DNA of 64,000 nucleotides, from positions 1,240,001 through 1,304,000 of the forward strand of contig CAWHEB010000002.1 of NCBI GenBank assembly GCA_963828285.1, read 5' to 3'. Made by a program: the position numbers and the translations under genes. This DNA comes from DAIOEK01 sp963828285. Lineage in GTDB: Bacteria > Chloroflexota > Anaerolineae > Anaerolineales > Anaerolineaceae. The notes under the pieces are model-generated. The model ran no database searches and was not told the origin of the DNA. It saw nothing but the letters and a program-made list of their open reading frames with translations. Position 1 is the first letter of the stretch. Each line of letters starts with the position of its first letter. This document shows, piece after piece, positions 35,427-45,096 of the stretch.

Positions 35427-36920
35427 CTAAGGTTCGCAGCGGTTGATGACTACCGAGTCTTCATTAAACTTGTCAGGTTTATACGCGTAATAACTGGTAT
35501 CGTCCAATAATGGAATTTTCGTATTGAATAGACTGTTGAAAATAACCCTGAACGAATTTACAGGTGTAATGCTCGGATACAAACTTGATTTCGCCTGATC
35601 ATTTACATAATAAGCGTTCAATATGGAAAGACGCATCTCGGGGGTGACCTGGTTTCCCGCAGGGCCATGATCTCCTTGTAGCAGGATGATGGGAGCTGAT
35701 GCCGATGAATTGATGATCTCTTGCAAGACTGGCAATATGGCTCGATCAATGAATTGGACATTGTTCTGATATCCCTTGATACTTCGATCCACTTCCTTGT
35801 ATGCTCCTTCGGGAGTAAAAACATACGGATCATGTGGTACAAGAATGTGAGCATAGATAAAACGGGGTGTGCCGGATTTCGGAATCTTTGGTAGATTTTC
35901 AAGAATATAGTTGGTTTGTAAATAATGCTCCAGATACCTGACCCGTGAAAAACTTACACCTGGAATAAGATTTGGCATATCGAAGAGGACTCTGAAAACA
36001 GACGTGTCGATAAGCATTGTCTCAAATTCGTTCAACCCACCCAGGAACATTCCCATCCGCAATGGGGATGTCGTGCGACTTAACAGAATGTCTTCTTTAA
36101 AATCAAAATGCGATGCGGAATAATTCTCGAAACGGATGAATGTATAACCACGTGAGTGCAATTCACGGCTGACCTTACTGGTGCTTAATGGAGGAAAAGT
36201 ATCCAAATTAGAAAATTCGTCCTGCAGATAATTCATATTCATTAAAGAGGTAATCGAAAATTTTGTCGTCGGATAATTACTCTGGCTGCAATTGGCCACA
36301 TAAAATCCCATGGACGACAATCCATCAATAAATTTCTGATTGTCATAGTTGTACTTTTCTTTTAAAACATCTGACCGTGTGTGAGAATCGAGGACGATCA
36401 AATAAATATCTGGAAGTTCATTATTCACAGAATTTGTGAATTTGTTTGGAATTTGCTGTTGACGGTTATTGAGGTTTGTTTTTCCGGTTTGATAAATAAC
36501 CTGTGCCAATGGAAAAAGATTTGCTAATCCGATCGAAAGTATTAAAAATAATGGCAGGAAATCTGGAATGATCTTGCGGGTTTTGATAAACCAAAATGCC
36601 AATATGACAATAGCAGCAAAAATCAGTGCCAGAAGGCTGTGGGGAATTGCCGTACCGGTCTTGGACTGGGTTGCCATATAAATATGACCGTAGCTAAATA
36701 TGCAGATAACCATGACTGAGGTAAATATGGCGGCTTTCGGAATGTTATGGAAGATCAGGTAGGCAAAAATCAAAAGGATTGCGGTTATAAGCAGGGTGAC
36801 GACAACAGATCTAATAACATCGGATACCAGCAAAAACTCAAAATTGTGGTTTAGTAGAGAGATGATCGGGTAAATGGAAAGCAGGAAAGGATACAACAGT
36901 GATGAATTGGTGGATTTCAT
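35427..36920 (-). CDS. Membrane sulfatase-like protein (alkaline phosphatase superfamily)
   Basis: A 497-residue protein with four to five N-terminal transmembrane helices (to about residue 150) and a large extracytoplasmic domain starting DIYLIVLDSHTRSDVLKEKYNYDN. The AP-superfamily metal-site motif QGDHGPAG lies near residue 415, and YAHILVPHDPYVF gives further ligands. The layout resembles LTA-synthase/phosphoethanolamine-transferase-type enzymes that modify surface polymers. The Ser/Thr nucleophile position is uncertain. It is not clearly in an operon. Confidence 0.82.
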   Translation of the reverse strand: MKSTNSSLLYPFLLSIYPIISLLNHNFEFLLVSDVIRSVVVTLLITAILLIFAYLIFHNIPKAAIFTSVMVICIFSYGHIYMATQSKTGTAIPHSLLALIFAAIVILAFWFIKTRKIIPDFLPLFLILSIGLANLFPLAQVIYQTGKTNLNNRQQQIPNKFTNSVNNELPDIYLIVLDSHTRSDVLKEKYNYDNQKFIDGLSSMGFYVANCSQSNYPTTKFSITSLMNMNYLQDEFSNLDTFPPLSTSKVSRELHSRGYTFIRFENYSASHFDFKEDILLSRTTSPLRMGMFLGGLNEFETMLIDTSVFRVLFDMPNLIPGVSFSRVRYLEHYLQTNYILENLPKIPKSGTPRFIYAHILVPHDPYVFTPEGAYKEVDRSIKGYQNNVQFIDRAILPVLQEIINSSASAPIILLQGDHGPAGNQVTPEMRLSILNAYYVNDQAKSSLYPSITPVNSFRVIFNSLFNTKIPLLDDTSYYAYKPDKFNEDSVVINRCEP

Positions 36921-37242
36921 TCGTGTGCAACTCCGCGAAAAGGACGTGACTTATTATAAATCGATGGACCAAATTTCGAGTGTACGATTGAGAATCGCTA
37001 TATTTTACTCTCTTAAGGAAAACGCTTTATTCTTGATGGATGACCTATCTTGGTTTGGAAAATTTCGTCAGTAATTTTCCACTCGTATATAATTACGACA
37101 TCAATTGATAAGTCACGACTGATCTTCTGCAAACCTTATAAATTTATTGGATATTTACTTGCAATAATCAGTCTGATTCATATACTCAAAGTATATCGGC
37201 TTTGTCCGAATATTATTATTTTTTGGTGGAGGAGGGAAGCAT
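36921..37242. other. Divergent promoter region
   Basis: About 320 nt between two divergent genes. A TATAAT on the minus strand lies about 40 nt before the sulfatase-like gene. Another at 37088-37093 (plus) could serve the protease gene with a leader of about 140 nt. No RNA element was recognised in that leader. Confidence 0.35.
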
Positions 37243-38986
37243 ATGTACTGGAAAATTTTCAGACCCTTTGTATTCATGGCACTTTTCATTTCTCTAGTCG
37301 GCATGGCCTGTTTATCAGGCAGCGGAGGTTCATCATCTGACCCTACGAAAGAGTCAGCAGATGTAGTTACTGAAGCTCCGACAACATCAAAGTCGGACTC
37401 ATCTGGGGCAGTAAACAACCTGGAAGATGTCCAAAAAGCTACTATCCAGATCGTCGCTCAGGGAACCAGCGTGGATCCCGTACAAGGTACCCAGCTCAAC
37501 TCCGGTTGGTCAGGCTCCGGTTTCTTCATCAGTGATACTGGACTGGCTGTAACCAACAACCACGTGGTTACCGGTGCCGCCATTCTCAAAGTATATGTTG
37601 GCGGAGAATCCAAATCTTATTCAGCCAAAGTGGTCGGCGTTAGTGAATGTGCCGATCTGGCAGTCATCCAGGTGGATGGCAGTGGATTCCCCTACCTGGG
37701 TTGGTATGATGATTCGATCAAAGTGGGCATGGAAGTCTATGCTGCTGGTTACCCACTGGGTGAACCGGAATTCAACCTGACCAAAGGGATTGTATCCAAA
37801 GTTAATGCGGATGGACAGACATACTGGTCATCACTTGATTCTGTGATCGCTCACGATGCCACCATCAATCCCGGCAATTCCGGCGGACCATTGGTTACAC
37901 CGGATGGGAAAGTGGTTGGCATTAATTATCGCTCCCGCGCGGAACAGAACCAGTATTTTGCGATCAGCGCATCAGATGCAATGCCGTTGGTAAATACAAT
38001 GGAAAGCGGTAAAGATGTCGATTCCATCGGCGTCAATGGCGAAGCCTTTGTCTTTGGTCCCAACAGTGAATACCCTGGCATTTGGGTGTATTCGGTAAAA
38101 TCCGGATCCCCCGCCGACAAAGCTGGCGTCAAAGCTGGCGATATCCTGTTGGAAATTGAGAGCATCTTGCTTGTCAACTGACGGTACTTTCGCGGATTAT
38201 TGCGATGTACTCCAGGGGCATGATCCAGACCAAACCCTGGCATTGCGTGTGTATCGCCCAACAACGGATGAGATCCTCGAAGGTCAATTGAATGGCCGCG
38301 TTCTTGAAGGTGCTGGCTTTGGTGGTCTTTCCGGAGTAGCCGGACAGGATACCACCACAACAACCGGCAGCACAGGCACTGAGGGTGAATGGACAGCCGA
38401 TGTCATCAACACCGAGTTTGATACTGACTTCATGCAAGAAGGTTGGCGTGAGTTCTTTATCGGCGGTGAGCAAAAACCTGGTGAAGATGCCAAGGCCGAA
38501 TACATTGTGACTTATAAACCCGGTCGTGCTTATGTTGAAGTTAATACAGCTGGTACTTCAGTGTATGTAGTGAACGACACATTCTGGACGGAAGATGTCC
38601 GTCTGGAAACATACGCGACAAAACTTTCTGGTCCAAACAGAATGAATGTCAGTTTGATTTGTCGGGCAAGTGATATAGGCTGGTACGAATTTAGTATATC
38701 CAATGGTGGCTTATGGTGGATTTGGAAGTATGACCCTTCAACCAAAGGATTGTATTCAGCGATTGCAAAAGGGAAATCCGCAGAAATTAACGTTCAAAAG
38801 ACACCAAATTTAATCCAGGCATCCTGCATTGGAACAACTTTATCTCTTTATGCGAACAAGGAATTAATTGGTACAGCAGAAGATCGTGATTTTACAGAGG
38901 GACAAGTTGGATTTGGGGTTTCAACATTGGATCTAAGAGATTCGGTCATGGAGTTTGAATACTTCTACGCGGATAAGAACAAATAG
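37243..38986 (+). pseudogene. Trypsin-like serine protease with PDZ and LamG-like domains, frameshifted
   Basis: An HtrA-like lipoprotein protease of about 580 residues in two frames. The first part (37243-38181) has lipobox GMAC, His in TNNHVVTGA, Asp in CADLAVIQVD, Ser in NPGNSGGPLV and the start of a PDZ domain (GSPADKAGVKAGDILLEIES). The frame then ends in TGA. The continuation, from about 38171 in the next frame, reads LSTDGTFADYCDVLQGH and completes the PDZ, then adds a concanavalin-like domain (SLICRASDIGWYEF ... FEYFYADK). One extra base within 38164-38171 explains the break. GGAGGAGGG precedes the ATG. If the indel is a read error, the gene is intact. Confidence 0.82.
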
Positions 38987-39338
38987 TCATATAATTTTTA
39001 CAACAGGCGAGCAGTAAGCATCTCTACCAAACCCCCTTGATTTTACGATCGAGGGGGTGTTTTTTTGCATTTTGCATCATCAATGGAAACGGGGTTACTC
39101 GAAGTACTGTCACAAGTGACATGTACCAATTCTCAAACATATCCGGTAAAATGGTTTTCAGGTTGGGTAGGCACGCTCATACGTGGATTAGGCTTTTTGA
39201 GTGGTAAAAGCGAGTCTTATTTGAAACAAATAACGAATGATCGTTATGTTTGTGAACTCGTGAGTATCTTTATTTACTGAGATCTGTTGTAAGAGCGTCA
39301 AAGGGATATTCGAATTCTTTTCATTTCGTAGGATTGCT
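38987..39338 (+). other. Intergenic region with terminator
   Basis: Holds the protease terminator (39031-39067). A 71-codon plus frame at 39065-39280 begins inside the terminator T tract and has no recognisable motif; not called. Confidence 0.4.
39031..39067 (+). terminator. Terminator after protease gene
   Basis: Stem ACCCCCTTGAT / ATCGAGGGGGT followed by T7-8. Confidence 0.85.
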
Positions 39339-39703
39339 ATGGACTATCTTCTAATCACAAAAATTCCTGCCAGTATGTGGAATGCCTTCCGGATGGTGAC
39401 CTGATCGACAGTGAAGCCAAAGCCCTCGATCTGGTCGGCGTCTGCGGAGAACTGCAGAACAGTAAACTCCTCATCCACGCCGACAACCTGCCTGGTGAAT
39501 TCTACGACCTCAAAACCGGCCTGGCTGGAGAGGTCATGTTGAAATTCTCCAACTATCGGATCACAGCAGCTCTGGTCATCCCCGCAGAGAAAATTGGACA
39601 GGGACGGTTTTACGAGATGGTGCTGGAAACGAATCGCGGAAATCAATTCCGCATCTTTCAAACGGTCGAAGATGCGGAAGAATGGTTTTCAAAAATATCC
39701 TAA
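39339..39703 (+). pseudogene. DUF4180-domain protein, frameshifted at codon 8-9
   Basis: The main frame (39377-39703) encodes a nearly complete DUF4180 domain: VECLPDGDLIDSEAKALDLV, FYDLKTGLAGEVMLKFSNYRI and ANRGNQF-like TNRGNQFRIFQT. Its natural start is the ATG at 39339 (MDYLLITK), which is out of frame. Adding one A to the A5 run at 39359-39363 gives MDYLLITKNSCQYVECLPDG, the expected N-terminus. The protein would be about 121 residues and cytoplasmic. The function of DUF4180 is unknown. A one-base loss in an A run is a common read error. Confidence 0.75.
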
Positions 39704-39738
39704 GTCAGATAACGGGATGGTACTAATTCGCCTGGGGA

Positions 39739-40503
39739 TTACTTCCCGCTGTTGAATTTATAGAGGATCGCTTTCGTGGAGCAGCCATCCACGCAGGAAC
39801 CGCACAGAATACACTCAGAGTTCTCCATCTGTTCCCTCTGGACCATGCCGTTTACATCCAGGCTCATCGGGCAGTTGGAGGTACAGGTTTTACAGTTACT
39901 GCAAACGGAAGCATCTGCTGCCAATCGCAAGGATGGCCAGGCAGACAAATTACGCAACTTCCGTCCAAGGATCATGAATGGTGCCATCCAGCAGATACTG
40001 TGGCATCCGGCTCTGCGCCCGAAAATGATCGCCAGCGCAAGAAACAGGATGATGACGATGTAGTAGATGAAATAGGCGAAAACGATCGGCCTGTCAACAT
40101 CGCCTGCTACAGAGATGCCATTCTGTGTGTCCAAAAAGAAATCGAAGGCGTGGTATCCCCCCGCTTGGATCACCAGCCAGACGATCAAGCTGATCCACGG
40201 GATCCAGATCAACCATTTGATCCAGTCCATTTTTCGGCCGTTGACCGGATTGTTATTGATGGTAAACGCCATTTCACCCAATCCGCCGGCAGGGCAAACC
40301 CAACCGCACCAAGCTCGTCCAAGAAAGAGGCTCGAAACGAAGAATAAGCCGAACATTACCAAACTACCATTGACGATTCCACGGGATGCACCATCGAGGA
40401 TGACATAGGGTGAAAAGTAATTCATCGTGATCGGGAATGTCAAAAAAGTGATTAGGATGATTGCTCTGCGAATACGTTGTCGAACTGATTTTGCTGCTTT
40501 CAT
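39739..40503 (-). CDS. NapH/MauN-like membrane polyferredoxin
   Basis: A 254-residue membrane protein with about four to five helices. The cytoplasmic-side motif RAWCGWVCPAGGLGEM is typical of NapH/CcoG-type proteins, and two [4Fe-4S] clusters are predicted at the C-terminus (CSNCKTCTSNCP and CILCGSCVDGC). Such proteins pass electrons from quinol or ferredoxin to periplasmic or membrane partners. No partner reductase is adjacent. It follows the PadR regulator gene by 11 nt on the same strand, with an AGGAG site, so PadR probably controls it. Confidence 0.9.
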   Translation of the reverse strand: MKAAKSVRQRIRRAIILITFLTFPITMNYFSPYVILDGASRGIVNGSLVMFGLFFVSSLFLGRAWCGWVCPAGGLGEMAFTINNNPVNGRKMDWIKWLIWIPWISLIVWLVIQAGGYHAFDFFLDTQNGISVAGDVDRPIVFAYFIYYIVIILFLALAIIFGRRAGCHSICWMAPFMILGRKLRNLSAWPSLRLAADASVCSNCKTCTSNCPMSLDVNGMVQREQMENSECILCGSCVDGCSTKAILYKFNSGK

Positions 40504-40514
40504 GAATTCTCCTG

Positions 40515-41071
40515 TTATTTTTCGGGGACTCGACTGTTTTTTAGATCGTCAATCACTTTTTCTGCCCAGACTAGCTGAGTCTTCATAGTCTCGATCCCCA
40601 AATCCAGGGTGAGCATCCAGAAATATGCTTCACGTTCAGAACCGACCATCTTGATATATTCTTCCACCACATAGGGAACCTGTTCATATCGCTGCAGAAT
40701 CCCTCGGAATAATCCGGCAGCTTCCTCCATCTTCGCCAGAACTTCCTGGTTGGTTAGCTTACCGGAAAAGAAAATCTGTACCAGAGGTCCACTGTGCGAT
40801 TCTTCCATGGGGAAAGGACCGAGCAGCCACCTTCGCAGATCCTCCAACCCGGCAGGAGTAATGTGATAGACTTTGCGGTCCGGTTTATCAGTCTGGTTGA
40901 TGATTTCGACCGTCGTCAGTTTCTCATCGGTCAATTTAGCAAGTGTCCGGTAGATCTGGCTCTGATCCGCATACCAGAAATGGCGGACGGAATTGTCGAA
41001 CATCTTTTTAATTCGTAACCGGAAAATGGTTTATAACTCAAAAATCCGAGTATTGCTTTTTCCAATGACAT
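40515..41071 (-). pseudogene. PadR-family transcriptional regulator, frameshifted
   Basis: The frame 40515-41003 covers the second half of the winged helix and the C-terminal dimerisation helices (HFWYADQSQIYRTLAKLTDE, KVYHITPAGLEDLRRWL). The first 22 residues, MSLEKAILGFLSYKPFSGYELK, are read in another frame from an ATG at 41071 with an AGGAG site. One more A in the A5 run (41005-41009) would give ELKKMFDNSVRHFW and join them into a 184-residue PadR protein. The promoter region carries repeats likely to be its own operator. The indel may be a read error. Confidence 0.82.
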
Positions 41072-41130
41072 ATATGCTTTCTCCTATATAGGATATAGCA
41101 TATATTATAGGATATGTCATATATTGTCAA
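41066..41130 (-). promoter_or_regulatory. PadR promoter and operator-like repeats
   Basis: On the minus strand TTGACA (41130-41125) with TAATAT 17 nt on, or TATAAT 15 nt on. Around the -10 there are distant inverted arms TGACATAT (41066-41073) and ATATGTCA (41112-41119), and a direct repeat TATAGGATAT (plus strand, 41087-41096 and 41106-41115) 19 bp apart. PadR proteins typically bind such AT-rich dyads in their own promoters. Confidence 0.55.
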
Positions 41131-41199
41131 GGGGTTAAGACATCTCCACATCCGTGTACTTAATTTCTCTCAATCTGATAAACTTCAATTCTGGAGATC

Positions 41200-41631
41200 A
41201 TGATGACCGTGTTACCAATGAAGAAGAAGCTTTACATCGCTGCTGGAACTTTTTTTCTGGGGCTAGGTATCATAGGGATGTTTGTGCCTCTGATGCCTTC
41301 GACTGTTTTCTTGTTATTGGCTGCTGCCGCTTATGCCCGTGGATCCGACCGTTTTTACCATTGGCTCATCAATCATCGCTGGTTTGGCGGGATAATCCGC
41401 GATTACCGTTCTGGTCTTGGAATACCACTCAAACAAAAACTAACCACAATGATCCTATTGTGGTCCACCATTGGCGCCTCGGGGTATTTTTTCGTTCATA
41501 TCATCTGGGTAAAATTCTTACTCGTCCTCATTGCCATCGGAGTGAGCATTCACTTGATATCGCTCAAAACAAAATCGGAAACCACAGTCAAGACAAAAAC
41601 GATAGAACCGTCGATTTCCTCACCTGAATAA
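41200..41631 (+). CDS. DUF454 (YbaN-type) inner-membrane protein
   Basis: A 143-residue membrane protein. The first helices and loop (YIAAGTFFLGLGIIGMFVPLMPSTVFLLLAAAAYARGS) match DUF454, followed by FYHWLINHRWFGGIIRDYRSGLGIPLKQK and two further helices. The function is unknown. A TGGAG site lies just before the start; the internal ATG at 41203 is equally possible. It is divergent from the PadR gene. Confidence 0.9.
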   Translation: MMTVLPMKKKLYIAAGTFFLGLGIIGMFVPLMPSTVFLLLAAAAYARGSDRFYHWLINHRWFGGIIRDYRSGLGIPLKQKLTTMILLWSTIGASGYFFVHIIWVKFLLVLIAIGVSIHLISLKTKSETTVKTKTIEPSISSPE

Positions 41632-41679
41632 CCTGGATCAACCATTTATCAAAACGGATAAGATATATCCGATTTCTGG

Positions 41680-41688
41680 TGTTACAAT
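41680..41688 (+). promoter_or_regulatory. Extended -10 of YgiQ gene (leaderless)
   Basis: TGT-TACAAT with 7 nt to the ATG at 41696 and no Shine-Dalgarno sequence. Confidence 0.5.
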
Positions 41689-41695
41689 TTGTTGC

Positions 41696-43387
41696 ATGGC
41701 TAATCGGTTTTTGGTCACCACCCCCGAAGAAATGAAGCACCTCGGCTGGGATGCATTGGATGTCATCCTGGTCAGCGGCGACAGTTATATCGATTCACCA
41801 TTTATAGGTGCGGCGGTGATCGGTAGAGTCTTGGAAGCAACCGGTTACCGGGTGGGCATTATCGCCCAACCTGATATCCATTCGCCTGGAGATATCACTC
41901 GACTGGGTGAGCCGCGCTTGTTTTGGGGCGTCACCGGTGGATGCATCGACTCGATGGTGGCAAATTACACCGCAAATAAAAAACCCCGCAGGACAGATGA
42001 CTACACTCCGGGTGGAGAAAACACTCGCCGCCCCGACCGGGCTGTCATCAGCTATACCAATCTGATCCGTAGATTTTTTAAGAATACCCGGCCAATTGTA
42101 CTGGGCGGTATCGAAGCATCTCTACGACGGATTACCCATTACGATTTTTGGAGCGATTCCCTTCGCCGTTCCATTTTATTCGATGCCAAAGCGGATTTTC
42201 TGATCTACGGCATGGCTGAAAGACCCGTTATTGAATTTGCCGAATCTACCCGGGAAGGTAATGATCCTAGATCCATCCGCGGAATCAGCTTTATCAGCAA
42301 AGAACCAAAAGATGATTATCAGCTGTTGCCATCCTTCGAATCATGTGCTGCCGACAAAATGCAGTTCATCCAGATGTTCCACAATTTCTATCAAAATATG
42401 GATCCGCTAACTGCCCGAGGATTGGTCCAGCAGCATGGAGACCGTTATCTCATCCAAAACCCTCCGGCAACTTACTCCACTCAGCAGGAACTGGATGCGA
42501 TCTACGCGCTGCCTTTTCAACGGGAACAGCATCCATATTATGAAAAACAAGGCAAAGTCCGTGCGCTTGATACCATTGGATTCTCGGTCAGCACCCATCG
42601 GGGATGCTATGGAGAGTGCAATTTTTGCGCTATTGCGGTGCATGAAGGACGGACAGTCCGTTGGCGCAGCGAAGATTCGGTCGTGAACGAAGTGGAAAGG
42701 CTGACGAAATTACCTTCTTTCAAGGGATACATATCTGATGTAGGCGGTCCGACTGCGAATATGTATGGATTTGAATGTCAGAAGAAAATAACCAAAGGTG
42801 TTTGTCTGGATAAACGCTGCATCTCGCCTGCCATCTGCAGAACGCTAAAAATTTCACACCAACCGCAAATCAAATTATTGCGCAGATTGCGCCGTATCGA
42901 TGGGATTAAAAAAATATTTGTCGCTTCAGGTCTGCGTTACGATATGATCCTGAATGACCAGGTCTCGGGTGACGAATACTTGGCAGAGATTGTAGAGCAC
43001 CATGTTTCAGGACAATTAAAGATTGCGCCTGAACACACCGTCGATAAAGTTCTCAATCTGATGGGTAAACCCGGGCAGGACGATCTACTGAAGTTCAAAG
43101 AGAAATTTGAGACTTTGAACAAGAAGTCTGGGAAAAAGCAATTCCTGACCTACTATTTCATCGCCGCCCATCCGGGTTGTGATGAACGGGATATGATCAA
43201 GTTAAAACAATTCGTCAGCCGTGAGTTACGAATCTCGCCGGAACAAGTGCAAATTTTTACTCCGACACCGTCAACCTATTCCAGCTTGATGTATTACACC
43301 GGGTTGGATCCGTTCACTCTCAAACCGCTATTTGTTGAAAAAGAGTTTGTAAGACGTGAACGTCAAAAGCAAATCATTACTGCTTAG
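41696..43387 (+). CDS. YgiQ-family radical SAM protein
   Basis: A 563-residue protein. The radical-SAM cluster motif CYGECNFC is at residues 304-311 (C304, C308, C311), preceded by a B12-binding-like N-terminal domain (DVILVSGDSYIDSPFIGAAVIGR) and the conserved GGIEASLRRITHYDFW. A cysteine-rich segment follows the barrel (CQKKITKGVCLDKRCISPAIC). The YgiQ family is widespread, but its reaction is not established. It overlaps the convergent herA by 4 nt. The start appears leaderless. Confidence 0.93.
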   Translation: MANRFLVTTPEEMKHLGWDALDVILVSGDSYIDSPFIGAAVIGRVLEATGYRVGIIAQPDIHSPGDITRLGEPRLFWGVTGGCIDSMVANYTANKKPRRTDDYTPGGENTRRPDRAVISYTNLIRRFFKNTRPIVLGGIEASLRRITHYDFWSDSLRRSILFDAKADFLIYGMAERPVIEFAESTREGNDPRSIRGISFISKEPKDDYQLLPSFESCAADKMQFIQMFHNFYQNMDPLTARGLVQQHGDRYLIQNPPATYSTQQELDAIYALPFQREQHPYYEKQGKVRALDTIGFSVSTHRGCYGECNFCAIAVHEGRTVRWRSEDSVVNEVERLTKLPSFKGYISDVGGPTANMYGFECQKKITKGVCLDKRCISPAICRTLKISHQPQIKLLRRLRRIDGIKKIFVASGLRYDMILNDQVSGDEYLAEIVEHHVSGQLKIAPEHTVDKVLNLMGKPGQDDLLKFKEKFETLNKKSGKKQFLTYYFIAAHPGCDERDMIKLKQFVSRELRISPEQVQIFTPTPSTYSSLMYYTGLDPFTLKPLFVEKEFVRRERQKQIITA

Positions 43388-45096
43388 TCAAATCCCAGGG
43401 CTTTATTCAAATCTTCAACCGATCTCGGTTTTCCTTTATTGCCAAGCAATTCCTGCCAGAATAAGTCATCATATCTGCGTGAGCGGACAGGAAGCGGCAT
43501 GGGAACACCCCATCCCAGCAGCAATACCTCTTCTTTCGGCTGTAAATGCGATAACATACCCCGTAAGGTTTCTTTCCCGGCGACTCCAGCTAAAACAGCG
43601 TTAAGATCAGCATCATCCTCCAACTTGCCAGTAATCCTGGTACCCAGTTGTGACATGACCTCATCATAGATTTGTGAAGGACGTTGGTCTACGATCAACA
43701 GGGTGACGAAGTATTTGCGCATCTCTCTGGCGATGGTGCTAAAACTGGTCTGGCCGGCCATCTCGCGATTCAACAGCTTGTGCGCTTCTTCGATCACAAT
43801 CACCAGCGGTCTGGGAGGTGTGTCGCCCTGACTGCGGTATTTGTTGGTTTTCTCTTCCCATTTTTCACGTATCTTGCGGGTGATCAGGTTTGACACTAGT
43901 AAATAATCCAGATCGCTCTCATATTTCCCGAAAGATAAGACCACATGCTGACCACCTTCCAAAGCCTTGATGATCTGGTCCAATCCATTTGCCGCGGGAT
44001 TTGACACGATATATGGCAGGTTATAGACCCGATTCATCTTGATCCGCAGCCCGACTGCCGCCGCGGGGTTGGCATTATTTCCAGCCGCCCATCCTTCAAC
44101 ACTATCCTCGGTAAAGATCTGCTTGCCGTTATCAGGGTCTTGTTCAGTTTTTCCCGGTGTCAGATTTTTAAATTCACGGAACCAATCACTCCTGAAACAG
44201 GTGGTCAACGCGTCCAAAGTAGTCGCGGTGGTTTCCTTCAAGTTCAATTCCCGCGAGAGGATCTCTATATCCTCAGGACGAATATCCCTTTCGTCGATTT
44301 CCAGAGAAAAATCCGGATTTTGTCCGCGGATGCTGGTATTGCTTCCCAATCCCACCACTCTTACCTTGGAAGGAAACTTGGTCTTCAACCCTGTTACCCT
44401 TTTTTGGGTATCGGAAGCAATATCATCCAATCCATATTCATTGTGCATGTCGAACACCAGTACAGATGATTGATCGTAGTGAATCAATCCAGCCATGATG
44501 ATGCGGGTTAAAAAACTCTTGCCTGTTCCGGTGGATCCGAATATCCCGGCAGATCGCTGAACAAATTTATCCATACTGATGCATACCGGTAATCCCTGCT
44601 CACGGGTGGATCCGATGCGGAAGTTGCCAGGTTCCTCTTCGGACCCAAAGACATTGGCAATATCTTCTCCGCGGGCAAGCCGTACATTCGCGTGGTGCGG
44701 CGGGATCGTTTTTACCGGAAGGGGGGATTCCTGCCCTTCAGTGTGCTCCTTGAGCCAAATCGCATACTCTTTTGAGGACAGATCAGGACCGATTTCCTGC
44801 ATTAACGCAGGGAGCACTTCGAGGTTTGTGAAGAGGGTTTGACCATGGAGTTGACGGGTAATGTATGCAGGGTAGCGGTCTTCACTTTGCTCATCCGCAA
44901 AACGCGGATTGGTAGATCCAAGCTGCTGATCGGTTACTAATCCATAATATTGCCAGGTACCACTGTTAATAACTACAAATGCGCCTTCCTGAACTTCGTA
45001 AGGAGGAACAGTCAAACGGACTGACAAATTATTCTTCAGGGAACCGCCAACCACATATCCGATCGTATCTTTCGTTTCCTTGCCCTGATCAGCCAT
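43384..45096 (-). CDS. herA: HerA-type FtsK/HerA hexameric DNA translocase
   Basis: A 570-residue P-loop ATPase. An N-terminal HAS-barrel (TIGYVVGGSLKNNLSVRLT to LVTDQQLGS) is followed by Walker A GSTGTGKS (about residues 187-194), LVFDMHNEYGLDD, Walker B VIVIEEAHKLLN, sensor/DUF87 features and an arginine-finger region. HerA pumps dsDNA and with NurA resects DNA ends. The ATG at 45096 overlaps the HAS-barrel gene stop by 8 nt and is preferred over the longer frame. The gene is last in a tight nurA-HAS-herA operon. Confidence 0.9.
   Translation of the reverse strand: MADQGKETKDTIGYVVGGSLKNNLSVRLTVPPYEVQEGAFVVINSGTWQYYGLVTDQQLGSTNPRFADEQSEDRYPAYITRQLHGQTLFTNLEVLPALMQEIGPDLSSKEYAIWLKEHTEGQESPLPVKTIPPHHANVRLARGEDIANVFGSEEEPGNFRIGSTREQGLPVCISMDKFVQRSAGIFGSTGTGKSFLTRIIMAGLIHYDQSSVLVFDMHNEYGLDDIASDTQKRVTGLKTKFPSKVRVVGLGSNTSIRGQNPDFSLEIDERDIRPEDIEILSRELNLKETTATTLDALTTCFRSDWFREFKNLTPGKTEQDPDNGKQIFTEDSVEGWAAGNNANPAAAVGLRIKMNRVYNLPYIVSNPAANGLDQIIKALEGGQHVVLSFGKYESDLDYLLVSNLITRKIREKWEEKTNKYRSQGDTPPRPLVIVIEEAHKLLNREMAGQTSFSTIAREMRKYFVTLLIVDQRPSQIYDEVMSQLGTRITGKLEDDADLNAVLAGVAGKETLRGMLSHLQPKEEVLLLGWGVPMPLPVRSRRYDDLFWQELLGNKGKPRSVEDLNKALGFD

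Noticed and set aside
39065..39280. 71-codon plus frame after the protease
   Set aside because: Begins inside a terminator T tract and has no family pattern.
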